In this document: one piece after another, positions 15,688 through 23,957 of the stretch
Numbering within the stretch: position 1 is the first letter of the stretch
How the letters are laid out: every line of letters begins with the position of its first letter
Assembly (NCBI GenBank): GCA_964397655.1
Contig: CAYNKA010000004.1
Location: 248,001 to 312,000, forward strand
Origin: CAYNKA01 sp964397655
GTDB taxonomy: Bacteria; Spirochaetota; Spirochaetia; DTKZ01
Direction: 5' to 3'
Length of the DNA stretch: 64,000 bases
Translations under genes and position numbers: made by a program
The notes under the pieces: model-generated
Seen by the model: only the letters and a program-made list of their open reading frames with translations
Told to the model about the DNA's origin: nothing
The model's database searches: none

Positions 15688-15748
15688 TCATCGCTTGCGG
15701 CGCCCGTCGACACGAGCGGGGCGGTTTGCCGGCCTCGGCCTCCCGCGT

Positions 15749-16924
15749 CTATCCGACGTGAGGCCTGCGACTCCTCATGCGGATGACCGCGAGGACGCAG
15801 GCGAAGGCGAGGCCGGCGTTCACGGTCGCGGCGAGGAACACGGCCTGAAGTCCGTAGCCGTCCGCGAGCCAGCCGGAGAAGGCGGCGGCGGCGGAGCCTA
15901 CGCCGAAGCTCATGAAGAACATGACGCCGTAGCCCACGCCGAGCCGTTTTTTCGGGAGGAGTTTCGAGATGAGCATGTTCTGCAGCGGCTGGTACGCGAA
16001 GGTGAAGAAGGCGTTCACGACCGAGGCCGCGATGAGGACCATGCCGTCGGATATGGTCATGACGACGAGGGTCGCCGCGGCAACGAGAAGCGTGACGGCG
16101 TAGAGGAAGTCCGGTCGGTGCCGATCCACGAGGCGGCCGGCGACGTACTGCCCGGCGGCACCGAAGACGAGGGTGAGGGTCGCGAAAACGCCTCCCAGGG
16201 TAACCTTGTCCAAGGAAACACCCAGCACGACCTTCTGGCCGAGGTAGGTCGGCAGGAAGGTCAACGTTCCGCGGCTCGCCATGCCCATGATCGCGCACGA
16301 GGCGAAGAAGGCGACGAGGACGGGCGGGTCGATGGCGTCGTCCCCTGTCTCCTCCGACTGCTTTCCTTCTCTGCGTTCCGGTGAAGGAAGCCTCAGGGCG
16401 AAAACGCCGACGAGAAGGGTCAAGGAGCCGAATATGACGTGCGGAGCCTTCCAGCCGAGCCTGGTCCCAAGCCAGGCGGCGAGGACCGGAACGGCGGCGG
16501 TTCCGATACTGCCCGCTATGCCGTTGATGCCGAGGGCCTTGCCCTGTTCCTTCATCTCCATGATGATCATGGTGTTCGCCGCCGGGTGGTAGAGGCTTCC
16601 GAGCAGACCCAGGAAACCGAGGATGATTCCGAACGGCAGAAGCCCGTTCACGGGAAGAACGGCGAGGCACAAGATGCCGGCGCCGAAGAGGTAGGCGACG
16701 AGCAGCCGTTTCGGCCCGAATTTGTCGGCGAGAACACCCGCGGGCAAGGAGCCGAGGCCGAAAGCGTACGAGAATACCGTCATCACGAGACCGAGCTGGA
16801 AGTAGTTCGCGCCGAACACCCCGAGGAGGAGGGGGAAGAGCGGAGGGACTGCCCCTTCGATGAGGTGAACGAGCGTATGGGAGAGGGTGATCACCTGAAG
16901 AGTCTTTCTTTCTTGCCTGTCCAT
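15749..16924 (-). CDS. Major facilitator superfamily transporter
   Basis: A 391-residue inner-membrane protein with about 12 hydrophobic helices in two halves. The MFS loop 2-3 signature is present as GVLADKFGPKRLLV (about residues 50-63), with a related RLVDRHRP loop in the second half. The N terminus (LQVITLSHTLVHLIEGAVPP) resembles the fosmidomycin-resistance (Fsr) group of MFS drug or metabolite exporters, but substrate cannot be read from the sequence. I chose the ATG at 16924, preceded by GAGGAG; the frame to 17086 has no export or membrane logic upstream. It is transcribed alone, convergent with the beta-barrel gene. Confidence 0.85.
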   Translation of the reverse strand: MDRQERKTLQVITLSHTLVHLIEGAVPPLFPLLLGVFGANYFQLGLVMTVFSYAFGLGSLPAGVLADKFGPKRLLVAYLFGAGILCLAVLPVNGLLPFGIILGFLGLLGSLYHPAANTMIIMEMKEQGKALGINGIAGSIGTAAVPVLAAWLGTRLGWKAPHVIFGSLTLLVGVFALRLPSPERREGKQSEETGDDAIDPPVLVAFFASCAIMGMASRGTLTFLPTYLGQKVVLGVSLDKVTLGGVFATLTLVFGAAGQYVAGRLVDRHRPDFLYAVTLLVAAATLVVMTISDGMVLIAASVVNAFFTFAYQPLQNMLISKLLPKKRLGVGYGVMFFMSFGVGSAAAAFSGWLADGYGLQAVFLAATVNAGLAFACVLAVIRMRSRRPHVG

Positions 16925-17052
16925 GCGAGGGCTCCTCGTTTCATGATTCCGAAAAGGGTAAACGTTTGTCCGGTTCCTGTCAAATTCCGTCGGTGCCCGG
17001 ATTAAGACCGGGAGTTTCTTTCCCCGCGGGCCGGCCTCCTCGGTCCGAATTC

Positions 17053-17081
17053 TTGACAGGCCCGGGGGGTGCCGGTACTCT
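17053..17081 (+). promoter_or_regulatory. Promoter upstream of the aconitase remnant
   Basis: TTGACA (17053-17058), a 17-base spacer and TACTCT (17076-17081). The promoter and the ribosome binding site (AGGAGG, 17101-17106) are intact although the gene is truncated. Confidence 0.6.
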
Positions 17082-17115
17082 GGCATCGACCTTTATGCGA
17101 AGGAGGGGCGTTTCC

Positions 17116-17562
17116 GTGAAAGTGACTCCCTCGATCGATTCCCTTTCCTGCAAGGATGTTCTCGAAACCGGTTCCGAAAAATTCCTCTACTACAGCCTGA
17201 AGAAGCTCGAAAAGATCGTTCCTTCGATCGGTCGTTGGCCTTATTCCGTGCGGATCCTCCTCGAAGCGGTGGTTCGGGCCGAGAACGGGCGGGAGATCAC
17301 GAAGAAGGACGTCGACTCCTTTCTCGCGTACGATCCCGAGAAATCGGGAGACATCGAAATCCCCTTCATGCCGGCGCGGGTCCTGCTTCAGGACTTCACC
17401 GGCGTGCCCTGCGTCGTGGACCTCGCCGCCATGCGGGCCGCGGATAAAAACGCCGCCGTCGAGTTCGAGCGGAACCGGGAGCGTTACGAGTTCCTCAGGT
17501 GGGGGCAGAAGGCGCTTTTCTCTTTCGCCGCCCGATCCGGCCTCCCCCGGCCTCGAGCCTAG
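17116..17562 (+). pseudogene. Aconitate hydratase remnant (N-terminal 148 codons with internal deletion)
   Basis: From a GTG at 17116 the frame matches the N terminus of AcnA/IRP-type aconitases: LPYSIRILLE-like SIGRWPYSVRILLEAVVRAE, then FMPARVLLQDFTGVPCVVDLAAMRA. It then jumps directly to VEFERNRERYEFLRWGQKA. In aconitases about 30 residues, including the IDHSVQVD block, lie between these segments, so an in-frame deletion has occurred. A few residues later the frame ends, within the 3' end of the convergent NAD synthetase gene. All iron-sulfur cysteines and the remaining 700 residues are gone, so no enzyme can be made. Promoter and Shine-Dalgarno remain, so a short peptide may still be expressed. 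Confidence 0.85.
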
Positions 17563-19565
17563 TCCTTTCTCCGGCTCTTCTTCGCCCGCCCCTGCGCGGG
17601 CCTTTTCCGCCGAGGCTCCTCACGCCCGAGGTCCGCGAGCCATGCCGCGGCTTCCGCGTCGCTCGGCATGCGCCAGTCGCCGCGGGGCGAGAGGCTCACC
17701 GAGCCGACCTTCGGACCGTCGGGGACGCAGGATCGCTTGAACTGCTGGCCGAAGAACCTCTTGATGAAAACTCCGAGCCAGGACCGGATCGTCTTCTCGT
17801 CGTAGCTTCCCTCGAAGGCCCGCTTCGCGAGGAAGAGGATCTTCGACGGCGGGGCTCCGTAGCGGAAGAAGTGGTAGAGGAAGAAGTCGTGGAGCTCGTA
17901 GGGGCCCACGATGTCCTCGGTCTTCTGCCGGATCTTCCCCGACGCGTCGGGCGGCAGGAGCTCCGGGGTGATGGGGGTGGCGAGGACGTCGCTGAGCACG
18001 TCCTTCGTCCTCGGTTCCGCCACGTGGTCGGCGACCCATTGGACGAGGTACTTCACCAGGGTCTTGGGGACGCTCGAGTTCACCGCGTACATGGACATGT
18101 GGTCTCCGTTGTACGTGCACCAGCCGAGGGCGAGCTCGGACAGGTCGCCGGTCCCCACGACGAGCCCGCCGTTCTTGTTCGCGATGTCCATGAGGATCTG
18201 TGTCCGTTCCCTGGCCTGCACGTTCTCGTAGGTCACGTCGTGGACCGAGGGGTCGTGTCCGATGTCCTCGAAGTGGCGGAGGCAGGCCTGCCTGATGTCG
18301 ACCTCCCGGCAGGAAACCCCCATGGAGCGCATGAGATCGAGGGCGTTCGTGTACGTCCTGTCCGTGGTGCCGAAGCCGGGCATCGTGGCCGCGATGATGT
18401 TCTTCCGGTCCATTCCGAGGAGGTCGAAGGTCTTCACCGTGACGAGGAGGGCAAGCGTGGAATCGAGGCCACCGGAGATGCCGAGGACGGCGCAGGCGCA
18501 CTTCGTGTGCTCGAGTCTCTTGGCGAGGCCCGCGGTCTGGATCGAGAAAATCTCCTCGCAGCGCTCGTCCCTGACCTTGGGGTCCGCGGGCACGAAGGGC
18601 CGGGGATCGACTCGTCGGGAGAAATTCGTGAACGGCTTGGGCGGGAGCCTGAATTCGGAGTACCTGTAAACGGGGACGCCGTACGGCGAGGATCTCGTTT
18701 CCATGAACGAGGTGAGCCGTCGGCGCTCGTTCGCGAGGCGGTCCAGGTCGACCTCGACCGAACGCATTTCGAACGAGCGGGAGAACCTCTTCGATTCGGC
18801 GAGGAGGACGCCGTTTTCCGCGATGAGCACGTGGCCGCCGAAGACGAGGTCGGTCGTCGACTCGTCCGGGCCGGCGCCTGCGTAGACGTAGGCTGCGGCG
18901 CAGCGGCCGGACTGCATTCGGACGAGATCGCTCCTGTAGGCGTGCTTGGCGATCACCTCGTTGCTCGCCGAGGGGTTGCAGATCACGAGGGCGCCCGCCG
19001 CGGCCTGGAAGGAACTCGGCGGCGCAGGGACCCAGAGGTCCTCGCAGATTTCGACGCCGAAGCAGACTCCCGGGTCTTCGGAGGCGCGGAAGAGGAGATC
19101 GGTTCCGAACGGGGCCTCCCGTCCGGCGAGCCGGACCGTGCCGCATTCCGCCGATGCGCCGGAGGCGAACCACCGTTCCTCGTAGAACTCCTGATACCCC
19201 GGCACGTAGGTCTTGGGGACCAGACCGAGAAGCGAGCCGGACTGAACTACCGCCGCGCAGTTGAAGAGCTGGTTGTCCGCCGCGACCGGGATTCCGACGA
19301 CCGCGACGAGCCCGAACCCGACGCTCGCGCGGAGGATCTTCTCGAGGGCGCTCTCGGCGCTTCGGAGAAGAGCCTCCTGGTGGAACAGGTCGCCGCAGGT
19401 GTAGCCCGTGACGCAGAGTTCGGGCAGGACGAGAAGCCGGGCGCCGTCCTTTTCCGCGGCGGCCATCGCTTCCAGGATGCGGTCCGAATTGAAGCCGGGA
19501 TCGGCGACTTTCAGGCGAGGGACCGCCCCCGCGATCTTGAAGAATCCGTAGGGTAGAGTGCTCAT
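17559..19565 (-). CDS. nadE: Glutamine-dependent NAD+ synthetase
   Basis: A 668-residue two-domain enzyme that amidates nicotinic acid adenine dinucleotide to NAD+. The N-terminal nitrilase-type glutaminase domain has the catalytic triad Glu49 (LPELCVTGY), Lys118 (VPKTYVPG) and Cys174 (VEICEDLW). The C-terminal synthetase domain has the ATP-pyrophosphatase loop GISGGLDST (SGGLDS at 364-369). The length is usual for the long bacterial form. A basic Lys/Arg-rich tail closes the protein. A -10 box TATACT (19572-19577) ends only 6 bases before the ATG and no Shine-Dalgarno fits, so the mRNA is probably leaderless. The 3' end overlaps the aconitase remnant by 4 bases. Confidence 0.95.
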   Translation of the reverse strand: MSTLPYGFFKIAGAVPRLKVADPGFNSDRILEAMAAAEKDGARLLVLPELCVTGYTCGDLFHQEALLRSAESALEKILRASVGFGLVAVVGIPVAADNQLFNCAAVVQSGSLLGLVPKTYVPGYQEFYEERWFASGASAECGTVRLAGREAPFGTDLLFRASEDPGVCFGVEICEDLWVPAPPSSFQAAAGALVICNPSASNEVIAKHAYRSDLVRMQSGRCAAAYVYAGAGPDESTTDLVFGGHVLIAENGVLLAESKRFSRSFEMRSVEVDLDRLANERRRLTSFMETRSSPYGVPVYRYSEFRLPPKPFTNFSRRVDPRPFVPADPKVRDERCEEIFSIQTAGLAKRLEHTKCACAVLGISGGLDSTLALLVTVKTFDLLGMDRKNIIAATMPGFGTTDRTYTNALDLMRSMGVSCREVDIRQACLRHFEDIGHDPSVHDVTYENVQARERTQILMDIANKNGGLVVGTGDLSELALGWCTYNGDHMSMYAVNSSVPKTLVKYLVQWVADHVAEPRTKDVLSDVLATPITPELLPPDASGKIRQKTEDIVGPYELHDFFLYHFFRYGAPPSKILFLAKRAFEGSYDEKTIRSWLGVFIKRFFGQQFKRSCVPDGPKVGSVSLSPRGDWRMPSDAEAAAWLADLGREEPRRKRPAQGRAKKSRRKD

Positions 19566-19571
19566 GGCTCC

Positions 19572-19577
19572 AGTATA
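19572..19577 (-). promoter_or_regulatory. -10 box of nadE
   Basis: TATACT on the minus strand, 6 bases upstream of the ATG. No convincing -35 box is visible. Confidence 0.5.
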
Positions 19578-19652
19578 AAGGAATTCGCGAACCTTCGGGT
19601 AGCGGGACGGGGAAGGGACGGGGAAGGTCCGGCCGAAAGTGAATGTTGCGGG

Positions 19653-19680
19653 TTACATTACGGTCGGAGAGGGCTATAAT
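19653..19680 (+). promoter_or_regulatory. Promoter of the four-carbon acid sugar kinase gene
   Basis: TTACAT (19653-19658), a 16-base spacer and a consensus TATAAT (19675-19680), which ends 7 bases before the ATG. Confidence 0.65.
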
Positions 19681-19687
19681 ACGGCTT

Positions 19688-21100
19688 ATGAAGCTCGAAA
19701 CTTTGTTGGAAGGCCTGCCGCCCGCCCGGCGCATCGAGGATTGCCGGAGGATTTTCCGTTCCGGCCTCGAGCGGACGGGAAGCAGACTCGTCGTGGTGGA
19801 CGACGATCCCACGGGGACGCAGACGGTCCACGGCGTCCGCGTCTACATGGACTGGTCCCTCGAGACCCTGACGAAGGCCCTTTCCGCGCCGGAACCGGTT
19901 TTTTACGTTTCCACGAATTCCCGCGGTCTTGCCGACGCCGAGATGTACGAGATGACGAAGGAACTCGGTAGGAATCTCCGTGCGGCCCAGGCGAAGACCG
20001 GGACGAAACTGCTCTTTTCGTCACGGAGCGACAGCACCCTCCGGGGCCATTTCCCGCGCGAAATCGGCGCCCTCCTCGAGGGGTACGGGCGCGGAGTCGA
20101 CGGCGTCATCCTGGCCCCGGCCTTCTTCGAGGTCGGGCGCTACACGATCGGCGACGTCCATTGGGTGGATCAGGGCGGCGAGCTCGTCCCCGCGTGCGAG
20201 ACGGAGTTCGCGAAGGACCCGGCCTTCGGATACGCGAGCCGTGACATGAGGAGCTGGGTGGAGGAGAAAACCCGCGGCGCCTGGAAGGCCGAGCAGGTGC
20301 TTTCCCTTTCCCTCGAGGCGGTCCGCGATCCCTCCGGCAAGGCCGCGCTCGACCTCCTCGAGAAGGCGCGGGGCGGCGTTCCCATCGTCCTGAACGCCGC
20401 CTGCTACGAGGACATCGAGGCCGCGGTCGCCGCGATCGTCGAGGCCGAGCGGCTGGGGAAGACCTTCGCCTACCGGTCGGCCGCGTGCTTCGTGAAGGTG
20501 AGGGGCGGCTTCGAGGACGTGCCTCTGCTCGGGCCGGCGGATGCTGCCGCGGTCGGAGGGGGGAAGGGACCGGGTTTCGTGGCCGTCGGATCCTATGTCG
20601 GCAAGACGACGCGGCAGCTGGAGAAGCTCCTCGCTTCCGGCCGGGCCGAGGCGATAGAACTTCGAGTCGGCGAAATCGGCGATCCCGGCCGGAGGGAGTC
20701 CGAGAAGGCCCGCGTCGTTCGTCTCGCGGACGAGGCGCTGAGCTCGGGAAGGACCGCGGTTCTCCACACTTCAAGGGAGGTGAGGAAGGCAGAGGGCGAG
20801 GACTTCCTCGCCTTCGGGAACCTCGTCATGAAGACGCTGTGTGAGGCGGTGAGGACGGTCCGCGTCAGGCCCGCCTTTCTCGTCGCGAAGGGCGGCATCA
20901 CCGGGATCGAGATCGCGAAGACCGGACTGAACGTAAAAGAAGCCTTCGTCGAGGGGCAGATCGCGAAGGGAGTTCCGCTCTGGCGGCTCGGTCCGGAGTC
21001 CAAGTGGCCGGGCTTGGCCTATGTGGTGTTTCCCGGCAACGTAGGTACCGACGAAACCCTTAGGGAAGCCGTCGATTTTTTCGGAACTGCTGAAGGATGA
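19688..21100 (+). CDS. Four-carbon acid sugar kinase family protein (DUF1537/OtnK-DtnK type)
   Basis: A 470-residue kinase of the DUF1537 family, which phosphorylates four-carbon acids such as D-threonate, D-erythronate or 3-oxo-tetronates. The N-terminal substrate domain has VVDDDPTGTQTVHG (about 36-49) and SRSDSTLRGHFPRE. The C-terminal nucleotide domain has VGSYVGKTTRQ, the AKGGITGIEIA glycine-rich loop and VVFPGNVG. I chose the ATG at 19688 because it lies 7 bases after TATAAT; the upstream part of the open frame would begin before the promoter. The next gene, 13 bases on, encodes a beta-hydroxyacid dehydrogenase, the usual partner that makes the 3-oxo acid. The aldolase or decarboxylase of the pathway is not nearby. 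Confidence 0.88.
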   Translation: MKLETLLEGLPPARRIEDCRRIFRSGLERTGSRLVVVDDDPTGTQTVHGVRVYMDWSLETLTKALSAPEPVFYVSTNSRGLADAEMYEMTKELGRNLRAAQAKTGTKLLFSSRSDSTLRGHFPREIGALLEGYGRGVDGVILAPAFFEVGRYTIGDVHWVDQGGELVPACETEFAKDPAFGYASRDMRSWVEEKTRGAWKAEQVLSLSLEAVRDPSGKAALDLLEKARGGVPIVLNAACYEDIEAAVAAIVEAERLGKTFAYRSAACFVKVRGGFEDVPLLGPADAAAVGGGKGPGFVAVGSYVGKTTRQLEKLLASGRAEAIELRVGEIGDPGRRESEKARVVRLADEALSSGRTAVLHTSREVRKAEGEDFLAFGNLVMKTLCEAVRTVRVRPAFLVAKGGITGIEIAKTGLNVKEAFVEGQIAKGVPLWRLGPESKWPGLAYVVFPGNVGTDETLREAVDFFGTAEG

Positions 21101-21113
21101 TGAGGAGGAGCGC

Positions 21114-21998
21114 ATGAAGAAGATCGGATTCGTCGGGCTCGGCGTCATGGGGCTCCCCATGGCCTCGAACCTATCCGTGAAGTTTCCCGGCGTCAAAGTT
21201 TTCGACGCCGACTCCGGACGGATGAAGCTCGCCCCGGCGGGTAAAACGATTCCGGCCTCGGGGCTCCGGGAAATCGGGGAAACCTGCGACCTCGTCTTTC
21301 TCTCCCTTCCGGCGACTGCCGTCGTGCGCGAGGTCGTCTTGGGCAAGGGAGGCCTCGCGGAGAGGATGAAATCCGGGAGCGTCGTCGTCGACACGAGCAC
21401 GACCGAAGCGTCGGCCGTCCTCGACATCGCGGCAAGGCTCGGGGACAAGGGCATCGCCTTCCTCGACGCGCCGGTGAGCGGGGGCGAAAAGGCCGCGGTC
21501 GAGGGGACCCTCTCGTTCATGGTCGGCGGCGATGAGGAGGTCTTCGCGGCCTGTATGGAGTGCTTCCGCGCGATGGGGGCCTCGGTCGTTCGGGTCGGAG
21601 GTTCCTCGATGGGGCAGGCCGCCAAGTGCGTCAACCAGATGATCGTCGGCGCGACCTTCGCGGTCGTCGCGGAGTCCTTCGCCCTCGGCGCGAAGGCCGG
21701 CCTCGATCCCGAGACGCTCTACGAGGCCATCAAGGGCGGGTGGGCGGGTTCCAAGGTCCTGGACGTCGCGGCGAAGGACATGTTTTCGCGCGAATTCAAG
21801 CCCGGCGGCACGGTGAACATACATTGGAAGGACCTGGGCTACGCGCTCTCCCTGGCGAAGGACGCGGACGCGCCGACGCCTGTCACCGCCATCGTCCACG
21901 AGGTGTTCAAGGCCGCGCGAGCCGCGGGGGACGGAAAACTTTCACAGCCCGCGGTCGTCATGCTTTGGGAGAGACTTCTCGGCCTCGAAGTGAAGTAG
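21114..21998 (+). CDS. Beta-hydroxyacid dehydrogenase (3-hydroxyisobutyrate dehydrogenase family)
   Basis: A 294-residue NAD(P)-dependent oxidoreductase of the GarR/LtnD/MmsB family. The Rossmann motif is IGFVGLGVMGLPMASNL (4-20). The substrate-binding DAPVSGGEKAA lies at about 119-129, and the catalytic Lys is in GQAAKCVNQ (about 167-175). GGAGG precedes the ATG. Because it follows a DUF1537 kinase with a 13-base gap, the likely substrate is a four-carbon sugar acid such as threonate or erythronate, oxidised to a 3-oxo acid that the kinase phosphorylates. Tartronate semialdehyde reductase is a possible alternative from the family alone. Confidence 0.88.
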   Translation: MKKIGFVGLGVMGLPMASNLSVKFPGVKVFDADSGRMKLAPAGKTIPASGLREIGETCDLVFLSLPATAVVREVVLGKGGLAERMKSGSVVVDTSTTEASAVLDIAARLGDKGIAFLDAPVSGGEKAAVEGTLSFMVGGDEEVFAACMECFRAMGASVVRVGGSSMGQAAKCVNQMIVGATFAVVAESFALGAKAGLDPETLYEAIKGGWAGSKVLDVAAKDMFSREFKPGGTVNIHWKDLGYALSLAKDADAPTPVTAIVHEVFKAARAAGDGKLSQPAVVMLWERLLGLEVK

Positions 21999-22035
21999 GC
22001 AGGCACGATGCGGACGGGCGGCGGCCCGCCGAGCC

Positions 22036-23475
22036 TCATGCCGAGGCGAGCGATTTCGCGAGACCGCCGAGCTTGCGGACCGCCTCGTCCGTCTTCTCGG
22101 ACCAGTAGGCCGCGTTGAGCCGGATGAAATTCCGGTACTTGTCGCCTGCGGAAAAAAGGTAGCCGGGGACGAGGGTGATTCCCTGCCCGAGCGCCTTGTG
22201 GTAGAGGACGAGGGAATCGACCTCTTCCGGCAGACGGACCCAGAGGACGAAGCCTCCCTGGGGCGACGAAACCCTGCTTCCTTCGGGGAAACTTCGAAGG
22301 ACGGTCTGCGCCATCCTCGATGTTTTTTCAGCGTACGCCCGCCGGATCTTCCTGAGATGACGGGCGTATCCTCCGTTCTCCAGGAACTCCGCGATCGCGA
22401 GCTGGGCGAGGATGGGCGTGCACACGTTCGTCGCCATCTTGAGCTTCTCCACGTCCTGAAAACGTCTTCCCGGCACCACCCAGCCGATGCGGTAGCTCGG
22501 CGAAAGGTCCTTCGAGAATGACGAGCAGAGGAGAACTCCGCCGCTTCGGTCGAAGGCCTTGGCCGTCGACGGTCTCGGCTCGGAAAAGCCCAGCTCGCCG
22601 TGGATGTCGTCCTCGATGAGCGGAATCCCCTTGGAGGCGAGGAATTCGGCGAGCTGCTCCTTGTTTTCGTCCGGCATGAGGCTTCCGAGCGGATTGCTGA
22701 AATTCGTCATGACGAAACATGCGCTTATCCTCCGGTGCTCCGCGGCGAAGCGGAGCGCGTCCAGGCTGAGTCCGGTCACGGGATGGGTGGGGATCTCGAG
22801 GGCCTTGAGCCCCTGGGACTCGAGGGCATGGAGGACCCCGAAGTAGCTCGGGGCCTCGACCGCCACGGTATCACCCGGGCTGCACACCGCCCGGAGCGAA
22901 AGGCTGACCGCTTCGAGGCAGCCGGCGGTGATGATGATCTCATCCGGGGATACCCTGGTCCCGGAGGAAACGAGATGTTTCGCTATTTGGAGCCGGAGTT
23001 CCTCGCAACCGACGGGACTACCGCAGACGTTCTGCCTGTAATCGTTGCGCTTGGCGAGTCCCGCGAGAATTCGTCCCAGTTTGGCGGTCGGAAGGAGGTC
23101 GGGATTGGGAAGGGCGGCTCCGAACTGGACCAGGGCCGGATCGAGGGCGTCCTTGTGGACCTGCATGACCATGCTCTGGACCGTGACGGGCGAAGGATCC
23201 TGGGCCGAAGCCTCTTCCGGCTCCGGCAGTCCTCCGGAACTTTTCGCCGCGATGTAGTAGCCGGACTGCGGCCTCACCTCGATGAGGCCCCGGTCTTCCA
23301 GAAGCCGATAGGCCTCGAGGACCGTCGTCACGCTCACCTTTTTCAGGCGGCTCGTTTCCCTGACCGAAGGTATCCGGTCGCCGGTATGAAAGGTCCCGTT
23401 TTCCGCCATCTCCGCGATTTCCCGTGCGATCCGCTCGTAAAGAAAGGCTTTTCCGTCGCCCGTTTTATCCATCAT
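22036..23475 (-). CDS. MocR-type regulator: GntR winged helix fused to an aminotransferase domain
   Basis: A 479-residue transcription factor. The N-terminal GntR winged helix (about 10-75) contains the SRLKKVSVTTVLEAYRLLED recognition region. The remainder is a fold-type I aminotransferase domain with the PLP lysine in SSFSKDLSPSYRIGW. MocR proteins usually sense PLP or an amino-group ligand through this domain and control nearby genes such as PLP synthesis or transport. AGGAGG lies 8 bases before the first ATG at 23475. The gene is divergent from the DUF2917/AraC genes, and an inverted repeat in the shared promoter region (23496-23529) is a likely binding site. Confidence 0.9.
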   Translation of the reverse strand: MMDKTGDGKAFLYERIAREIAEMAENGTFHTGDRIPSVRETSRLKKVSVTTVLEAYRLLEDRGLIEVRPQSGYYIAAKSSGGLPEPEEASAQDPSPVTVQSMVMQVHKDALDPALVQFGAALPNPDLLPTAKLGRILAGLAKRNDYRQNVCGSPVGCEELRLQIAKHLVSSGTRVSPDEIIITAGCLEAVSLSLRAVCSPGDTVAVEAPSYFGVLHALESQGLKALEIPTHPVTGLSLDALRFAAEHRRISACFVMTNFSNPLGSLMPDENKEQLAEFLASKGIPLIEDDIHGELGFSEPRPSTAKAFDRSGGVLLCSSFSKDLSPSYRIGWVVPGRRFQDVEKLKMATNVCTPILAQLAIAEFLENGGYARHLRKIRRAYAEKTSRMAQTVLRSFPEGSRVSSPQGGFVLWVRLPEEVDSLVLYHKALGQGITLVPGYLFSAGDKYRNFIRLNAAYWSEKTDEAVRKLGGLAKSLASA

Positions 23476-23495
23476 GACTTGGGCCTCCTGAAATA

Positions 23496-23529
23496 CCATT
23501 ACAGTTGTAAAAAAACCGAACTGTTATGG
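23496..23529. promoter_or_regulatory. Inverted repeat in the MocR/DUF2917 divergent promoter region
   Basis: CCATTACAGTT (23496-23506) and AACTGTTATGG (23519-23529) are inverted repeats that match at 10 of 11 positions across 12 bases. Inside, TTACAGTTGTAA (23499-23510) is itself palindromic. The location suggests an operator for the MocR regulator. Confidence 0.5.
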
Positions 23530-23587
23530 ATACAATTCAATATTACTGAATCTGTTTACTTTTTTTGGAGTTTAGTATGTTTTTCCC

Positions 23588-23896
23588 ATGAAAGCAACCT
23601 ATCAAACCGAAGGATTCTCCCTGGTCGGAGTCGACTCACGAAAAGGGGCCGAAGCCGTCTCCACGACGAAAGTGATCGCCGATCATTCCGCCTTCAGCTT
23701 GAAGGTGGGATCCGGCGGCGTGAAAATCTCCTGTATGGAGGGCTTCGTCTGGATAACGCAGGAGAACGACCGGAAGGATTACTTCCTGGAGCGGGGCGGA
23801 AGGTTCGCGGCCGACCGACCCGGCACCCTCGTGGTCCAGTCCATGGCGTATCGCGTCGGCTCGCGGGGCGAGTCGAAAATCGCCATCGAGGCCTAG
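23588..23896 (+). CDS. DUF2917 domain protein
   Basis: A 102-residue soluble protein. The core (about 28-98) fits the DUF2917 pattern: a small beta domain with VKISCMEGFVWITQENDRKDYFLERGG, in which G-x-V/F-W-(I/L)-T is the conserved centre, followed by the LVVQSMA strand. Function is unknown; the family often sits beside regulators. There is no Shine-Dalgarno. A TAGTAT at 23573-23578 lies 9 bases upstream of the ATG, so initiation may be leaderless. The gene is divergent from mocR and is followed by an AraC regulator gene. Confidence 0.7.
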   Translation: MKATYQTEGFSLVGVDSRKGAEAVSTTKVIADHSAFSLKVGSGGVKISCMEGFVWITQENDRKDYFLERGGRFAADRPGTLVVQSMAYRVGSRGESKIAIEA

Positions 23897-23918
23897 CCTC
23901 GCGGGTCGCGGCCGGAGC

Positions 23919-23948
23919 TTGACCATCCCTCGGGAACGGCTCTACCAT
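23919..23948 (+). promoter_or_regulatory. Promoter of the AraC-family gene
   Basis: TTGACC (23919-23924), an 18-base spacer and TACCAT (23943-23948), 9 bases before the ATG at 23958. Confidence 0.55.
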
Positions 23949-23957
23949 TCTCCCTGC

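Noticed and set aside
17499..19556. 685-codon plus-strand open frame opposite nadE
   Set aside because: It is antisense to a complete NAD synthetase with all catalytic residues and has no recognisable content.
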